A stretch of DNA of 64,000 bases, from assembly GCA_000469685.2 (NCBI GenBank), contig LS997565.1, positions 26,718,645 through 26,782,644 on the forward strand. The letters are read 5' to 3'. Every line of letters starts with the position of its first letter. Within the stretch, counting starts at the first letter, position 1. The position numbers and the translations under genes were made by a program. Shown here piece by piece: positions 39,062-51,512 of this stretch. This DNA is from Haemonchus contortus (Eukaryota; Nematoda; Chromadorea; Rhabditida; Trichostrongylidae). Below the pieces are notes generated by a model. It searched no databases. It saw nothing but the letters and a program-made list of their open reading frames with translations, and was not told the DNA's origin.

Positions 39062-42000
39062 TGGTCAAATGTGGCCATCGGCTGGTCCGATGCTACAAAG
39101 CCCAACGTACCCACCTGGACCAGCACCCACTGCTTTGATGCAGCATATGTCTGGATACGGTACGTTTGCCTTCTACCTTGTGTAGTAGCAATTGAAGACT
39201 GTACTTAGGTTGAGTTATTTCCTTTAGGTATGCAACCATCACCGTACCCAATGGATCCAGCTGGTGCCCGCCCGCAGTATCCACCTATGCAGGATCAGAA
39301 CGCCGGCGGTTACGACCAGGTGATTTTCGATGCCTCTAAGGAGAATAAAATTTTGCATGAGAGGCTAGGTGGAGGGTTGGCCGGACAAATACTCTGAGAT
39401 TGGGCCACGTATTCGACCCTGATCCAAAGTGCGAGTTCGTGTGGGTTTGTAGCCTTTCCCTCAGTTTTGATACTGTTTTTTTCCCTACTTTTTTTCCTTC
39501 CACATGTGGGTGCTCTTGTTCCTGATGCCTGTCGATTGATAGGATTACTTTTGATCGAAAGGTGTTATAAGCTTTTTTGTGGGTGTGCAGAACGGCTAAT
39601 CTTTGGATGGATATCCCCGTTTTTTTGGGGGGAGATTTCTGGCTAACTATGCTTTTTTTGCTTTTGCTCTGTTATTTAGCATTTTTAGAATGCGATGAAC
39701 TACAATCAACAACAACGAATGATGATGTTGCATCAACAACAACAAATGCAGCAGGTAAGATGATTCTTAATTACGCTGTATAAAAGCATGATTTATTCAG
39801 CTATTTTTTACTTATTTTTTGGCAGCTATTCCTTCAGTGTACACTTAATTTTTCAATGAGAACAAAACCGTTTTTGTTGTTACTTACTGATTTCTTGGCA
39901 GGGTCAGCTTTATCAACTATCCTCGTTCTAGACTTTTTTCCTACACTTATTCTAGGCCGTTTGTCTCTTGCATCTTTATTTTAGAGCTGTTGGCATAAGC
40001 CATACAGCGTTCAGTAACCCATTGTCGATAGAACTTCCCAGCTATCATTTGTAGATTTTTTGTTACTAATTGATATACTGCAATTACTCATATTTAAAAA
40101 AGCTCTTCTGAAGCACTCTAGCTGAGCATTCCCACTTGGCTCCTCTCTATTTATTCGGATTAGATCGGGATCAAAGATCTCGAATTATGTTTCAACCGAA
40201 ATAGCTCCCAGTTCTTTTACTTAATTGGTCCTGTATATAGTACGGTACATGTAAAGTAAAGTTGCTCAATACAGTGAGCGGCAATTCACTTCGACTGATG
40301 TTATGATTATTTCAACATAAGAAAATCCCATCTCCGAGTTCATTCTACAAATAATTCCTTTTGAGGGAGGTTAGGTAGGGGGTACAGAGGTTCGAGGCTA
40401 CGTCAAAACGGTGCAATGGGAACGGCTTAATCGACCTGTTCCGTGGGGACATTGACTAATTAGGCATATAACAAAAGTGAGAAGAACCTTCACAATGCAA
40501 TTGAGTTGCAGCTATTTCCCGTATTTTGGTATTCATATTTCCCTCCACTAATTCCTACAGGGTTTTTTCTCTCACATTTTAGGCAATGCTTCTGCTTCTT
40601 ACCCATCATCTATAGGTACAGAGGGCCACACACAGACTTGAAGCTAATGAGCCCCTTTATTCAGCATTTTCGATAAAAATTCCTGTAGTGAGTCTGCAAA
40701 ATAGGTTGAAGTGTAGGCGAGGTCCCTGACCCTGACCGATGCAATTGCCCGATTCCCTGTCCAAAATATCGATAAATTAGGGCTGGGGAGGGGGGGGGGG
40801 GTGAATTTGTTTAGATACTCAGTATCACCTGAACTGAGATCACTTTTGTGGGGTTTCCTGGCTCCTATGAATTCCTTCTTCACTTCGCCATTTTTTGTCA
40901 GTTCCACCCAGCTTCTGGTAAAGAAAAAACGCAATTGAATAAGGGAGCATGGAGGTTCAAGAGATGATTAATTTCTGCTCTACGCTCATTCTAAACAGCT
41001 GAATTTATCACCGTAGCCGTTTCCTTATTAGTAGAACTTCTGGTGCAGAACGAGCGCTTGACAGGAATACAGCCTCCTTAACAACTTCAAGAGGGGATAG
41101 AGGATTGGGGCATGGTTGGGTATCCATGGTGCCCAAAGCTTCATATGTACTGGAACTGTAATAGTTTCAAAAGTGGACAACAAATTGGCCTTGATTTTTT
41201 TGACAGCTGGCTGATTCGAATTGGATCCTCCTCAGGATTACAATTAGACATGGTCATTCGAACTGCTGAGGGTATGTATGTTCGATTTTGCAACCCAAAA
41301 ACTCTAGGACAGTTCCCCAGATAGTACTTGGTTATCGCTCGGCAGGCACTTTCCAATGGAATATTATGTTTGATGCTCAACATCGATTGACTCTCTCTTT
41401 TCATTTACATTTTAAATCTTCTTTGATTTGGAGCATCAGAGGCTTAATGTATTTCGAGATGTTAGTTTATGCATTGGAAAAGCTGAAACACGAAAAGGAA
41501 CACCACCACATGCTGAACAAATTTTTTTATCGAATTCGAAAGCCGAAAGAGAAGTCAAAGACTATTTCTCAACCGAGTTTACCGAAGAGAACTCAATTGG
41601 GTCATTAAAATCGTCCATCATCGAATCGTGGAGCAACCCGGAGATTACAAGACAAATCTGCAGATAATTAAAGTGGTTTTAGTAGCAGTAAAGCGCTTAG
41701 CATCTGATTTTGCTTTCAGTTCCAATGGTTTTTGATCACTCACTTGCTTACTGCTACACCGGCTTTTCAATTCAGCTGGAATTTGGCATGATCGTTGAAA
41801 GCTTCAAGTTTCACAGCACTGAAGGAGCTCGGGAAGCTCATCAACAAACTTCGGGTTGAAACTTATAGACACTGCACAAGCCTTGCCCTTATGACTGCAT
41901 TGGTTATGCCATCTAACATGGAACACTCGCGGAAATACGGGCTTCTCGGTCATCGAGTTGCGGCGAAGAGTTTCCAGTATCTAGCCCTAGTGTCTGCCTA

Positions 42001-45000
42001 TGAATTCCTTTAAAATGGTCAATAGGATGGGTATACTTCGAATCAGCGCCTGCCACTAAGTTTAGCCCATTTCACCTACAACTTAAGCAGCACAAAGAAG
42101 GTTTTCGGGTTTGGACCAAAAGCGACAGCGCTAGCGCCGCAGGCTTTGTATGCGCAAAGATCGGCATGTGCGTCGTGGTGACCTGGTTTCGCGGTGACGT
42201 CCCTCGACCTTCCCTTTAGTTGTGGATAGTCCAGCTGGAGGCCCAATTGATCGTCGAAACCGTCCGAGATCGTCTGAGCGCCAGTAAGATTCGATCAGCT
42301 CGGAAAACTTTCATCCACGGTTGACTACAGTTTGACTGTGCTAGGCTTCATCTTGACCAGGTAATTCAGCCAAGGTTAGGTTTAACCAACATTTCGACCC
42401 CTGCTTATATGTGGGAACTATTGGCCCCTGGTTGCGTTGGTTAATAGAATTGAAGAGGAATCAATGCAGAAATAGTGGCTAACTAAATCAACGTAGCAAA
42501 TTTTGTTTTTTTTTTCTTCAAAATTATTTATTTCGTTGGATTTTGCCAGTCTTTGTGTTGTGAAAGTGAAATTTTCATCCATCTAATCATAATCATTCGC
42601 TGAAGTTCTTAAAAATACCTGTAGTGGACATGAATCCCATTTTCCCATCGTAGCGATTTCAGGCCCAAGCTCAGGCCCGAGCTCGACGTGTCCCAAGCGT
42701 GGCGATGCAGTCCCAACAACCAGGACAACCGTTCGACCCTATGTATCAAGGCGTTCCGATGGGAGTGAACAAGTGAGTCGAACGAGGGTTGATAGGGTGT
42801 TCTTACTGAAGTGTGGAACCCTTTTTTTCAGTGTTCCGGGCCAAACGCAACCGTTGATGCGGTACCCTCAAGGAACGATGGCATCGCCTTCGTATCCTTT
42901 GCCAGCTAATGCTCGACCAAATGGTATGATGCCGTCGCCGGGATATCCTCAAATGGTAGGCAACTTAAAAGGGAATCTATACGTTAGGCTTAGGGCTTTA
43001 TGAGACTGTACGTCAAGTGCCCCAAATCCATTTAAAACCTTCAAGTATACTGGTAACGTTGTAGCCAAGTGCAAAGGTTGCAGTTTCAGTATCGTGCTGG
43101 TGCTCCGATTCTTTATGGACAAGTGCAACAACCCGCCCAACATCAGCAGGTACTGCATTTTCTTCCATTTTGATTTTTTGTATCTAATCAGGACCATCTT
43201 CATTGATACATACCTTAGGTCGTCTCATATCCAAACCCAAATGCGCCTCCTGATGGAAGGTTCAATGTTCCCTACGCGTCCGATGGGATGCCCCCTGTGA
43301 TCCTGCCGAAGGAGGTCGGTGTAAAGCTTACTTATTAGCGTATTGGTCGAGGTGTTCTCCATGACTCCGCTACTAACTTGTTGATTTAAGGTGATCATGC
43401 GACCATTCGGCCTCGAGCACAACATGAATCACCACACCTTCACCTTTAACCTTCGACCAGAAATCATACAACAACTGCAATCGTAAGTTCGCTGGAAGCT
43501 CGGATCAGCGGCACTGTGCTCATGACACTTTTTCAGGCCTTTCATTGATATTCAGTTGAAGAGTTTCCATAAGGATGACAAGAAAATGGCAACTCAGTGG
43601 CCCCCGAAACAGGCTCCAAACGGCCAATCGGTTCCTGGAACGATTCCCGAGTGTAGCATTCAGGTAGTGAAGCATAACAAGTTTAGAATAGGGTTTGAGG
43701 GAGAGTTCCTCGGTTGGTGCTCTGGAAGCCGAATTCGGCAAAGTGAGAGGAACTCGTTGTCTGATAGCCTTATTGTCTAGGTGCTGATCAACGGCCAAAT
43801 GCTGCCAATCCCCGATCTCAGCCGGTCGCTTTTTATCAAGCAAGTTGCAGTGCCCGGACCGAATACAATCGAATTCAATGTGAACCAATGTGTTTGTGTG
43901 AGTCATTTCTGCTCCAAGAGATTCACTGGTGTTAGTAGACGGTCAGTATTTCCAAAACTAGTTTCCCATTGTTTCAGTCGCACTCATTCATCATGCAACT
44001 GGTAGTACGGCAGCCGTTGGCAAAAGTCACGCAGGACATTTTCACTCGCACCCAAGGCTGCACTCCAGAGATGTGCCGCGACAAATGTAAGTATATACTA
44101 ACAATGTCTAAGGATAAAGGACAAAGTCTTTTGGCATTATTCAATCCCGTCTAAGGGATGCGCCCCGCACTCGACTTCCATTCGGATCGTAGTGGCGTAA
44201 TGAGTGCGTATGGGGCCTATACAATGACTTGCGGTGGCCAGCTGATGTACAAGTCAGTGCTTTTGTCATCCCAGACGAGTCTGGTACCAATTGACCGACC
44301 CTGGAGGGTTGGAAGGCTTAGTTGGCCTAGGCGGATATCGATCCGTGATTCGAACCTATGACCATGCGTGTGACATAGTGCGCCACTTGCCACTACACCA
44401 CCTCCGTCCACTAGCAATGTACAAGCGTTTCTTTTAATGGATGGGTCGCTCGTTAATTGCCGGTGCCGACGGGCTTGAAAATTGCCGTTGTGCGATTGTT
44501 TTCGCGATCAAAGCGTTCAAAGATTGGCTTCAGTGCTGACAGTGACTACTGGGCATCGTCCATCGCGCCGGGCTTCCCATACTATTTAATTTGCCAGCTC
44601 GGCTAGTGCCTGACGTACATCCGGCAAATCATTGGTTCATAGCATTTGACGCTCATACGCTTTCTTTCCAGTGTTGAAATTTGCACCACCATCTGGTCTT
44701 CGGGTGCCATTGGTGTGTGACCTAACGCATCGAAGAATGTCAATTCCTGCCCGATCTACACGCTGTGCCCATGCGGCTTGCTTCGATCTGGAGCCGTTCA
44801 TCATGCAGCAAAACGAGAACTCGCTCTACGAGTGTCATCTATGCAGGCGAGTTCTTTTGCTTGTTTTTTTTGTTTCAAACCATTTACTATTTTTCTCTCA
44901 TAGTTTTTATGGGAGGGTAAGGTTCCTATCAAGCTTACCAGACTACAATTGAGTAGTAGCCCCTGAGTCATGGATGTTTTTGTTTTTCTTGTTGTCTATT

Positions 45001-48000
45001 ACTAATCTTCACTTTGTTGTCGTCGCGTAGTGTTCCCTTTAGTCTCTCTAACACTGATAGGAATTCGGGTAGTATAGTGGGCAAGCACATTAATCCCTGA
45101 TCTCGGAGCTCACAATGTAGAAGACCGCGAGCTACTTAATCTTAGAGACCGCGAGGTTTGCGAGATTTTCGGCGATGTCCATGCGACCTCTTTGTAAGAA
45201 AGTCCCAGCACGTTTTTGAGTCTTCATTCAAGATTGAAAAGGCGCTGGCTAATATTCGTTGAAATATTGCAAGATTTCTGAGCGACGGAAAGAAAGCCTC
45301 TTTAAAGAGGTAGATCCTAGAATGGCTTGCTGAGTAATGGAGCGCTCTTCGTAAACATCTCCCATGAAGCACTTCTCGTCATCAACATCTCTCGAGATTT
45401 CGCATAATCAATTGAGCCGTTTAGCCAAGAGCGACACGGCGCTCCGGCAGTGAATAATCCAAGCGCCCCGTCGAAGCTACCCATCTGCTTACCGTCCCCA
45501 GCGTTCGATACCTGTTTTTGCGGTGTAACTCAAGAGAATAGCCCCGAAGCCTTTTTGTGGTGGACCCTAGGGAGGCATAGATGGAGTGAAAATGCTCCAC
45601 AACCCCGCTTGGTTCTCTACCTGACATGGAGCATTCATTTTCATTCCCAGCGTACTCTCACCAGTCATAAGTTTCAACTCACACTTCTTTTTTCGTTTTT
45701 TTTTTGGCTGGAATTCGGAAGCTCTGTGGGAAACCCTCCTCCCCCCCCCCCCCTTCCCTTAGTTTACATTCTGGAGGCTTTCCGCAAACATTGTCTGGAT
45801 CGGTTTCAAGTTGCTGATGACTGATCTTACCAATCTGGATCTTATTGCCTGTTCAGCGTTTGATCCTAGAACACATCTCATTCTGTTACCCCTCATCTTT
45901 TCTCCGAAAATGTCCTTTTCGGGTAGTGGGATTCCTTTTTCCACACGGCCACATAGTCGTCAGAGGCCATCCCTTTTTAAGGCACCTTTTCAATTATTAC
46001 GCCTCAGGTTGTTCCTAGCGGGTTGTAATTTGCGGGCTCAGTGGAGAAATATTCGGTAAGGTCATCAATTCACTAAAGACGACCCCGAAATTACTCGACC
46101 TCACTGGTATCACCGTTAAGTTTGCGGGGCTTTCGGATAAGTACATCGCAGAGCTTTATTAAGGAAGGGTTGACTGCCTAGCTCGACTTACGATAAAGTT
46201 TTCTGATGGTTGAGGTACAAGTTCCAATGGGTTCTAACGATTGACAATTGTCACATGCGAACTCACTTCGTACTGCTGTTTATCTTAGGTGCTTGTGGTT
46301 TAACCAGAATCAGCTGTTGAGGTTATTGGACACCAACAATTATCGCAATATTTGGGGGAGCGCGACTGTCGCAATTGAAATACATTATGGTCATAAACGC
46401 GAATTGTTTGTTGCAAAGCAAAGCTTCTTAAATAGAATTATCATCAAGAAGAGGTCATTTGCACGAACACCGTTGTAATGATTGCTTTGTGGGTAGGACT
46501 CATTCGAACCACTCGATTCAATGAAGTTGTTGTCATAGCTCTCAAAATATCCTTTTTTTTCTGTTCGCCATTTCCAAAAATATTGTTTACTCAAGACGGT
46601 GGTTTTGGTGTTAGGAAATTTTTTTTGCTAGATGATCGTACTATATTTCAGAACGATCTTCCAACTGAACGAAATAGAAATCGACTATTTCGTTGGCAAA
46701 ATGCTCCGGGAGACCACTGGCGCTCAATCAGCCGAGATGATCCTCGAACCTAATGGTGATTATCGGCCAATCGAAGCTGAATTAAATGCTCGGAAGCGCT
46801 CCAACGACGAGAACGGTAAGCGCTCCTTCCCTAATTTTATCTTTAAATTTGTTGAACTTTACGTAACCATTGACTTTGAGAGAGATGTTATACTTCCGCA
46901 CTGATGAATTAGCTGCATAATAGATCTACCGCCTTCGTACTGGGATCAAGTCTCTTTTTCGTTGGCTAATTCTATCTTTCGCTTTTCGATATATTTTCAA
47001 GGGTCACCAATCTAGACCAAAAAACATGTCTTACCTATGCTTCTTTCAGTTTATAGGGATCGTTCAGACTATGTAGGCTGCCCCGTCGATGCGTGAATGG
47101 GGCACCTTTTTCTTAGTCATTGTTTGTCTTGCTCGATAGAAATCATGCTTGCTAGAAACTCTCATTCCCATGCAAGCGAGTCTGATGAGAAAGTAGACCT
47201 TTCAACCATCGCTGTACCTTGAGCATGGAAAATGTACTATGTCTGGGTGGCACCCAACAGTGCACCCACCGCCCTGCTTTTCGACAGTCCCCTCTCTGTT
47301 ATCATTGACCGGTTCCTGAATTTGGGACCGCTTCCTGGATTTGGATTCGAGCAAGCAACAAATGTAATTGTTTCTGGCGTGTGTGCAGACGAACAAACTG
47401 GTCGTCGGTTTAGGTCGACACACATATATTATAACTGAGACAACAATGGATGCCGTCAAGTCGTTTACGAGCTTTCCGATATGCGTGTGTGCGTTCCTCG
47501 TCCGCGTTTACGAGGCAAGGTTTAACGGCCGTCAACCTCGTGCTGCTGTAGCACCGCCTGGAATAATTCCAAATGACACGCCAGAGGGGTGTATTGGCAT
47601 GTCCTTAGTATAATGATGGCATATCAGAGACAAAATGTGCGGGTGCTCTCATAAGCCGAAGATCTTGCTTCAAATGTTGCACAAAGCGAACCTTTCCTCC
47701 CTTCTGGGGGTAGTGTTCGGGCTCCTGTATTATGTTTATGCCTAGGGAATCGTAAAGCGTTTCCCGTTACGGTTAAGAGTATCAGACTGATATGATCTCA
47801 TTATGAGGTGGAGTGCAGTGTAGGGACAGGCTTGCCGAATAGTGAGATCGATCTCTGATTCATATCAACCCAACTTTCTTAGTAGGCTTTTTGAGGCAAT
47901 AGATTGTCTCTGCGTTTCTAGTGGGAATCGTATACATGGCTTATGCCAGAGGCATCAACATTGCAGTGCATTCACTACAATTGTCTTTCTTTCATGCTTT

Positions 48001-51000
48001 AAACTTCCAGGTCAGAAGTGGAATTTATATGATCAATGCGTAGATTAACCGTTTTATGCTAGCGCAAATGTCGTCTACAAACATAGTAGCGCGTGCCCGA
48101 TCTTTCATATCTCGCCCTCTGAAATCACCCAAACAGTTTTTTAATTCCCTGATCGAGTGTGGGAGATAGTCTTCATCTGCGCTTTCTCATTTCTTCCTCT
48201 TTTCTCAGAAATGAACGGGTTGTGTTGGTGAAGGTAAGCTAGTCCATGTAGCAGCAATTGGAACATTGCAGCTCGTGACGACAACCAAACATGTTTTCAA
48301 TGTGGGTGTGTGGTGGTCGCTACTAGGGGAGAAGGAAGAGGGGCATAACAGACGGACAGCACATTAAGCTAGACACACGGGGGTTTGACATCAACATCCA
48401 GCCGATGAGAATTACACACATCTTCCTAGGGGAAACTGGAATCGTCTGCTGTTGGAGAGATTTCCACTAAAGTATGCGGAGGGAATACGGAAGCTTACGA
48501 GAACAGGATTTTTCAGTGTTGTGAACAGTTTCACCCACTGTCCTTCAAAAAAAGTGAAATGTGGTATTCCAGTCATGGATTTTCATTTTCAAGCCACGGG
48601 ACCCTTTTTGCTGCTGTTCTTCTTGATGGGATTAGTGAAACTCGGTACGGTTCATGACCGGCAGAACGGTGGGCTGACTTCGAAAGCGGGAGCGGCGATT
48701 TATTTAGGAAGTGGGACAACCGTTAGGGAAAAGCGCAACTAGTCCTATTGCGCAGGCCATGTTTAGATCACGTTGAGAGCAAACAGCACCTGTATCATTC
48801 CGTTTATTCATTTTCAAAGTGCCTTCCCATTGCCTCCTGTGGGCAGATGTTTGGTGTGCTTTTCCAAAATCTGTTTATGCAGTTTGTTAAGTGCAGGTGA
48901 TAACTTCTTGCTGAACATGAGCTGCTGCTAAACCGGTTGAGAGAAGGCGGGAGGTGAGAAGAGGCGAGTCGCGAGGGAAAGGGAGGGATGTAGTCGTTTG
49001 TTGATTGTTTTGACACGGACACACGCCGGCTGGCCAGCATCTTGGCATGTACATTATATACACACGCACGTCATCTCTGACACTCTCTCAGCAGTCAGCT
49101 GTCTCTCATTGAATAACTACGACTAATTTGGGCCCTAGCACGATTTGTGGCTGTGTGCGGGGCTGTTTGCACGCATTACTTGAGTATTTAGAGGTACGCT
49201 ACTGGATATTTTCTGAGAGCTGGGAGTCGCTTTGGATCCTAGTATGATTCTTCGTAACAGTAGCTGGGGAGGCCTTGGTTTTTGGTTCATAGAAAAATAG
49301 AAGGCAGAAGCTATGGTTCGTCGCAGGGGACCCTAGGGACCCTCCGAATACTACCGCGTATGCGCTGAGCAGCTACAAAGAAGTGTTCGGATCGTGATAG
49401 ACTCGAAATTAGTAAGCGCTTTAAAGGGCAGTCGAAGTTTTGTTCGGTAATTTTCAAGTTTCCTTTCAATTCGAGGCAAGTGGTACGGGTCGCCAGACAA
49501 CATGCCGAGTGGGCGTAGTAATCCTGCCTTGAGAAGTGAGAGGAATCAAAGTCCAGAACCTTTGGCTTCCAGATCTTTATCTTCCGACTATCCCTGCAGC
49601 GACGCTTAGGGCTTCAGTCCTTTGAGGCTTTCATTAAAAGCCGCCTGTTCGCCCAAGCTTGTTTAACGTTAGCTCTTGTGACTTGAATCAAGGAGATGTA
49701 CTCAAGTGCATGGCCAGTTAATGGATTTAATAGCTGAACAAAACGAATGCTTTCGTCATGAAATGGCGTCATATGTCCGCTGCGACGAGCTTTTCAACTC
49801 TGCATCGACTCGAAAGTACGCCTTAGTTGGCGTGTTGCCATTCTGGAACAGCAAGGGGAAAGTTCTATCGGTAGGGCAACAGGATTGCTATTTCTGGGAA
49901 CTCCGGCTTCCCAGACGTCATAATTCCGACGCGATCGCTAAGATTATATTCCGGACGAATTTTAAAATTGTTATGAAAACATCACTTTTGAAAATAGATC
50001 TATCTATTTCAGGACCCGTTCATCCGATCAAGAGAATAAAGAGCGAGCCGTTTCCGGTTACGAATGCGCCACAGCCGGTGATGTCACCGTTCCCACCTCC
50101 CCCGGGTTCCGCTCCCATGGGAACCGCTGCGCCGTCGATGATGAGCCCGTTTGCCGCCAGTCAAAGGTTGGTCAACTATTCAGAGTTTATTCGAAGGGGT
50201 AACTGCGAGACTAAGATTACTGTTTATCAAAATTGACGCTATTCTAATAGGAAAAAGTTCATGCTCTGGCATTTCAGCCCATCTAAAGCAGTTTCTTCGC
50301 CGGCTGGTGCTCGTTTTGCCGGTGGTCCAGGCACGCCATCGACGCCACACGCTGCACAGAACCCTGCTTCTGTAGGAGCGCCCCAAACGGTAACGTCACA
50401 GTCGGAGCCGCTACACAGTACCAGTCCGCATCAGACACAAATCCAGCAGCACGGTAGCGTCGAGGCGCCATCGCTTACTGGTAGGTTATTTTAAACAGTA
50501 GCCGTAGGACTGACCTTGGAGCGATTGCTCTCGAGACCAATGGCTTTTCGCAATATATTATTTTGTGAGACCTTTTTCCCGTCCCTATGAGCTTTTTCCA
50601 ATTTAGGCAGATCCAGTGGGGTTGACTGCTCATGGGTTGTCACTTCCTATTATGAATTTTTCTCATAATCATAATTTCCAGGATCTGCTCCCTACACCCC
50701 AGCATCAGTGAACTCTGGTGTCGCACTGCCAACTGTAAATCCAGCAGACCACCCCTTCAGCAATATCCATAATATATCAGTGGCGAGCCTTGACATTGAA
50801 ATTGACGGCAAAAGCCTATTCGGCTCGGTGAGTGCATTAGATCAACTGTAGTGGAGTCGCAGCTGACTGAACCCGTGTTCATGAGCAGTATCAACTTCTA
50901 CCCTTCCAGACAATGATGACTGCGGATGATATCAAGAAGTACTTAAACGATAGCGACACCGTTTTCTCAGCATTTGACGATCTTACGTGCATGGTTAGTG

Positions 51001-51179
51001 GTAAAGTTACTGCTTATTCCGTTATAGAACTTCATTCGGTTCGGGAGGGACCTGTAGAAGACTAAGGCGGCAAACAATAATGAGATGATTTTCAGAATGA
51101 TCCTCCTCCAGTTGTGGGTTTTCCACATTGCTGGGAAGATATCCAATCGATAATTGCTGCTGATGAAAAACGAGGTTGA
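39062..51179 (+). CDS. ZMIZ/Tonalli-type MIZ SP-RING protein (putative SUMO E3 ligase), 18 exons
   Basis: Exons: 39062-39159, 39228-39319, 39689-39754, 42663-42772, 42832-42955, 43090-43149, 43219-43314, 43391-43482, 43537-43663, 43781-43897, 43978-44086, 44672-44846, 46652-46815, 50013-50166, 50278-50480, 50682-50827, 50910-50993, 51096-51179. They join in one frame of 699 codons plus TGA. All acceptors are AG; all donors are GT except the GC at 44847. Residues 1-215 are rich in Gln, Met and Pro; 216-363 form a PINIT-like domain; 376-422 the SP-RING; 430-475 the conserved post-RING helix and KR-rich patch; 477-670 a P/S/T-rich tail; the last 30 are acidic. ZMIZ proteins are nuclear PIAS-like transcription co-regulators that promote SUMO transfer. 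FDLE after the RING ligands and the post-RING order favour ZMIZ over PIAS. The first modelled exon begins mid-codon; an in-frame ATG at 39069 could start a trans-spliced mRNA, or further 5' exons exist. Confidence 0.9.
39755..42662 (+). other. 2.9-kb intron 3 with an unrecognised ORF
   Basis: The intron separates the Gln/Met-rich exon from the next Ala/Arg/Gln-rich exon. It holds a G tract near 40790-40801 and a 79-codon plus-strand frame at 41428-41667 with a hydrophilic, coding-like composition (KAEREVKDYFSTEF). That frame has no splice sites in a usable phase and may be an old transposon fragment. Nothing else is recognisable. Confidence 0.5.
43391..44086 (+). other. PINIT-like domain of the ZMIZ gene (exons 8-11)
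   Basis: Four exons encode residues 216-363 of the model. Recognisable ZMIZ-family blocks are HTFTFNLRPEIIQQL, the LKSFHKDDKKMATQWP segment, VAVPGPNTIEFNVNQCVC and SHSFIMQLVVRQPL. In PIAS relatives this domain positions the SUMO substrate and aids nuclear retention. It ends just before the SP-RING exon. Reading phases across the three introns agree. Confidence 0.85.
44106..44411 (-). repeat. full-length tRNA-derived SINE, antisense in a ZMIZ intron
   Basis: At about 306 bp this is the most complete copy. On the minus strand the A-box TGGTGTAGTGGC is complementary to 44389-44400 and the B-box complement ATTCGAACC lies near 44348-44357. The body has CCTAGGCCAACTAAGCC and the 3' end has GATTGAATAATGCC and TTTGTCCTTTATCC. 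It fills more than half of the 585-base intron before the SP-RING exon without touching either splice site. Confidence 0.9.
44672..44846 (+). other. SP-RING zinc finger exon of the ZMIZ gene
   Basis: The exon encodes model residues 364-422. The predicted zinc ligands are Cys395, His397 and Cys400 in TRCAHAACFDLE, with Cys418 and Cys421 in ECHLC. The usual CPxC proline is histidine here. The FDLE stretch and RMSIPARS resemble ZMIZ1/2 and Tonalli. In this family the SP-RING binds the Ubc9-SUMO thioester. The next exon supplies the post-RING helix. Confidence 0.92.
44847..46651 (+). other. GC-AG intron in the ZMIZ gene
   Basis: The donor is AG|GCGAGT, the typical strong context of GC donors. 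Joining at 44846 gives codon AG+A and continues as CRTIFQLNEIEIDYF, which lines up with the post-RING region of ZMIZ proteins. The nearest GT (44851) would leave phase 0 and put the next exon, which must start in phase 2, out of frame. The 1805-base intron contains no recognisable gene and has a C tract near 45738-45751. Confidence 0.82.
46816..50012 (+). other. 3.2-kb intron 13 with an in-frame upstream ORF
   Basis: No repeat family is identified. From an ATG at 49706 a frame stays open for 102 codons up to the acceptor of the next exon and is in phase with that exon. It could supply an alternative N-terminus. Otherwise the intron shows only short frames. Confidence 0.45.
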
Positions 51180-51463
51180 CTATTGCCACGCGCGTCTAGT
51201 CCGTATAAAAGTACCGTACCGTCGCCCAATCGATAATCTCACCTGATCTATAGCTGATAGTTGTTATCGGCAAATCACCGCTTTCGCCTCCATGTGTTGT
51301 GATGTTGTTGTATGTGGCACGCTTCTTGTCGTTATTTTGTTCAAGGGGGAATGCCCACCGTAAGGTTCCCACCGTTTCCTCATATGTGCATGAATAATCT
51401 AATCAATCAATACATCGATTGTCAAGCATAAGTAGTTCCTTTTCTACAGTGTTAGCCTAATAT

Positions 51464-51512
51464 ATGATATACATATATACATACATATATATACATATAT
51501 ACATACAGCTCA
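51464..51512. repeat. ATACATATAT-type microsatellite
   Basis: Alternating TATA and CATA units within the inferred 3' UTR. Confidence 0.8.

Noticed and set aside
43391..44846. PIAS-family (GEI-17-like) assignment
   Set aside because: FDLE after the RING ligands, the CxHxxC context and the post-RING region fit ZMIZ/Tonalli better, and no N-terminal SAP domain was seen.
44847..44950. Read-through of the SP-RING exon past 44846
   Set aside because: The continued frame turns into a Leu/Phe/Val-rich stretch typical of intron translation, while splicing restores the family pattern.
47185..47210. Hammerhead ribozyme: CTGATGA followed by a 5-bp GAAAG/CTTTC stem
   Set aside because: The required GAAA after stem II is absent (AACC instead), so the core is not met.
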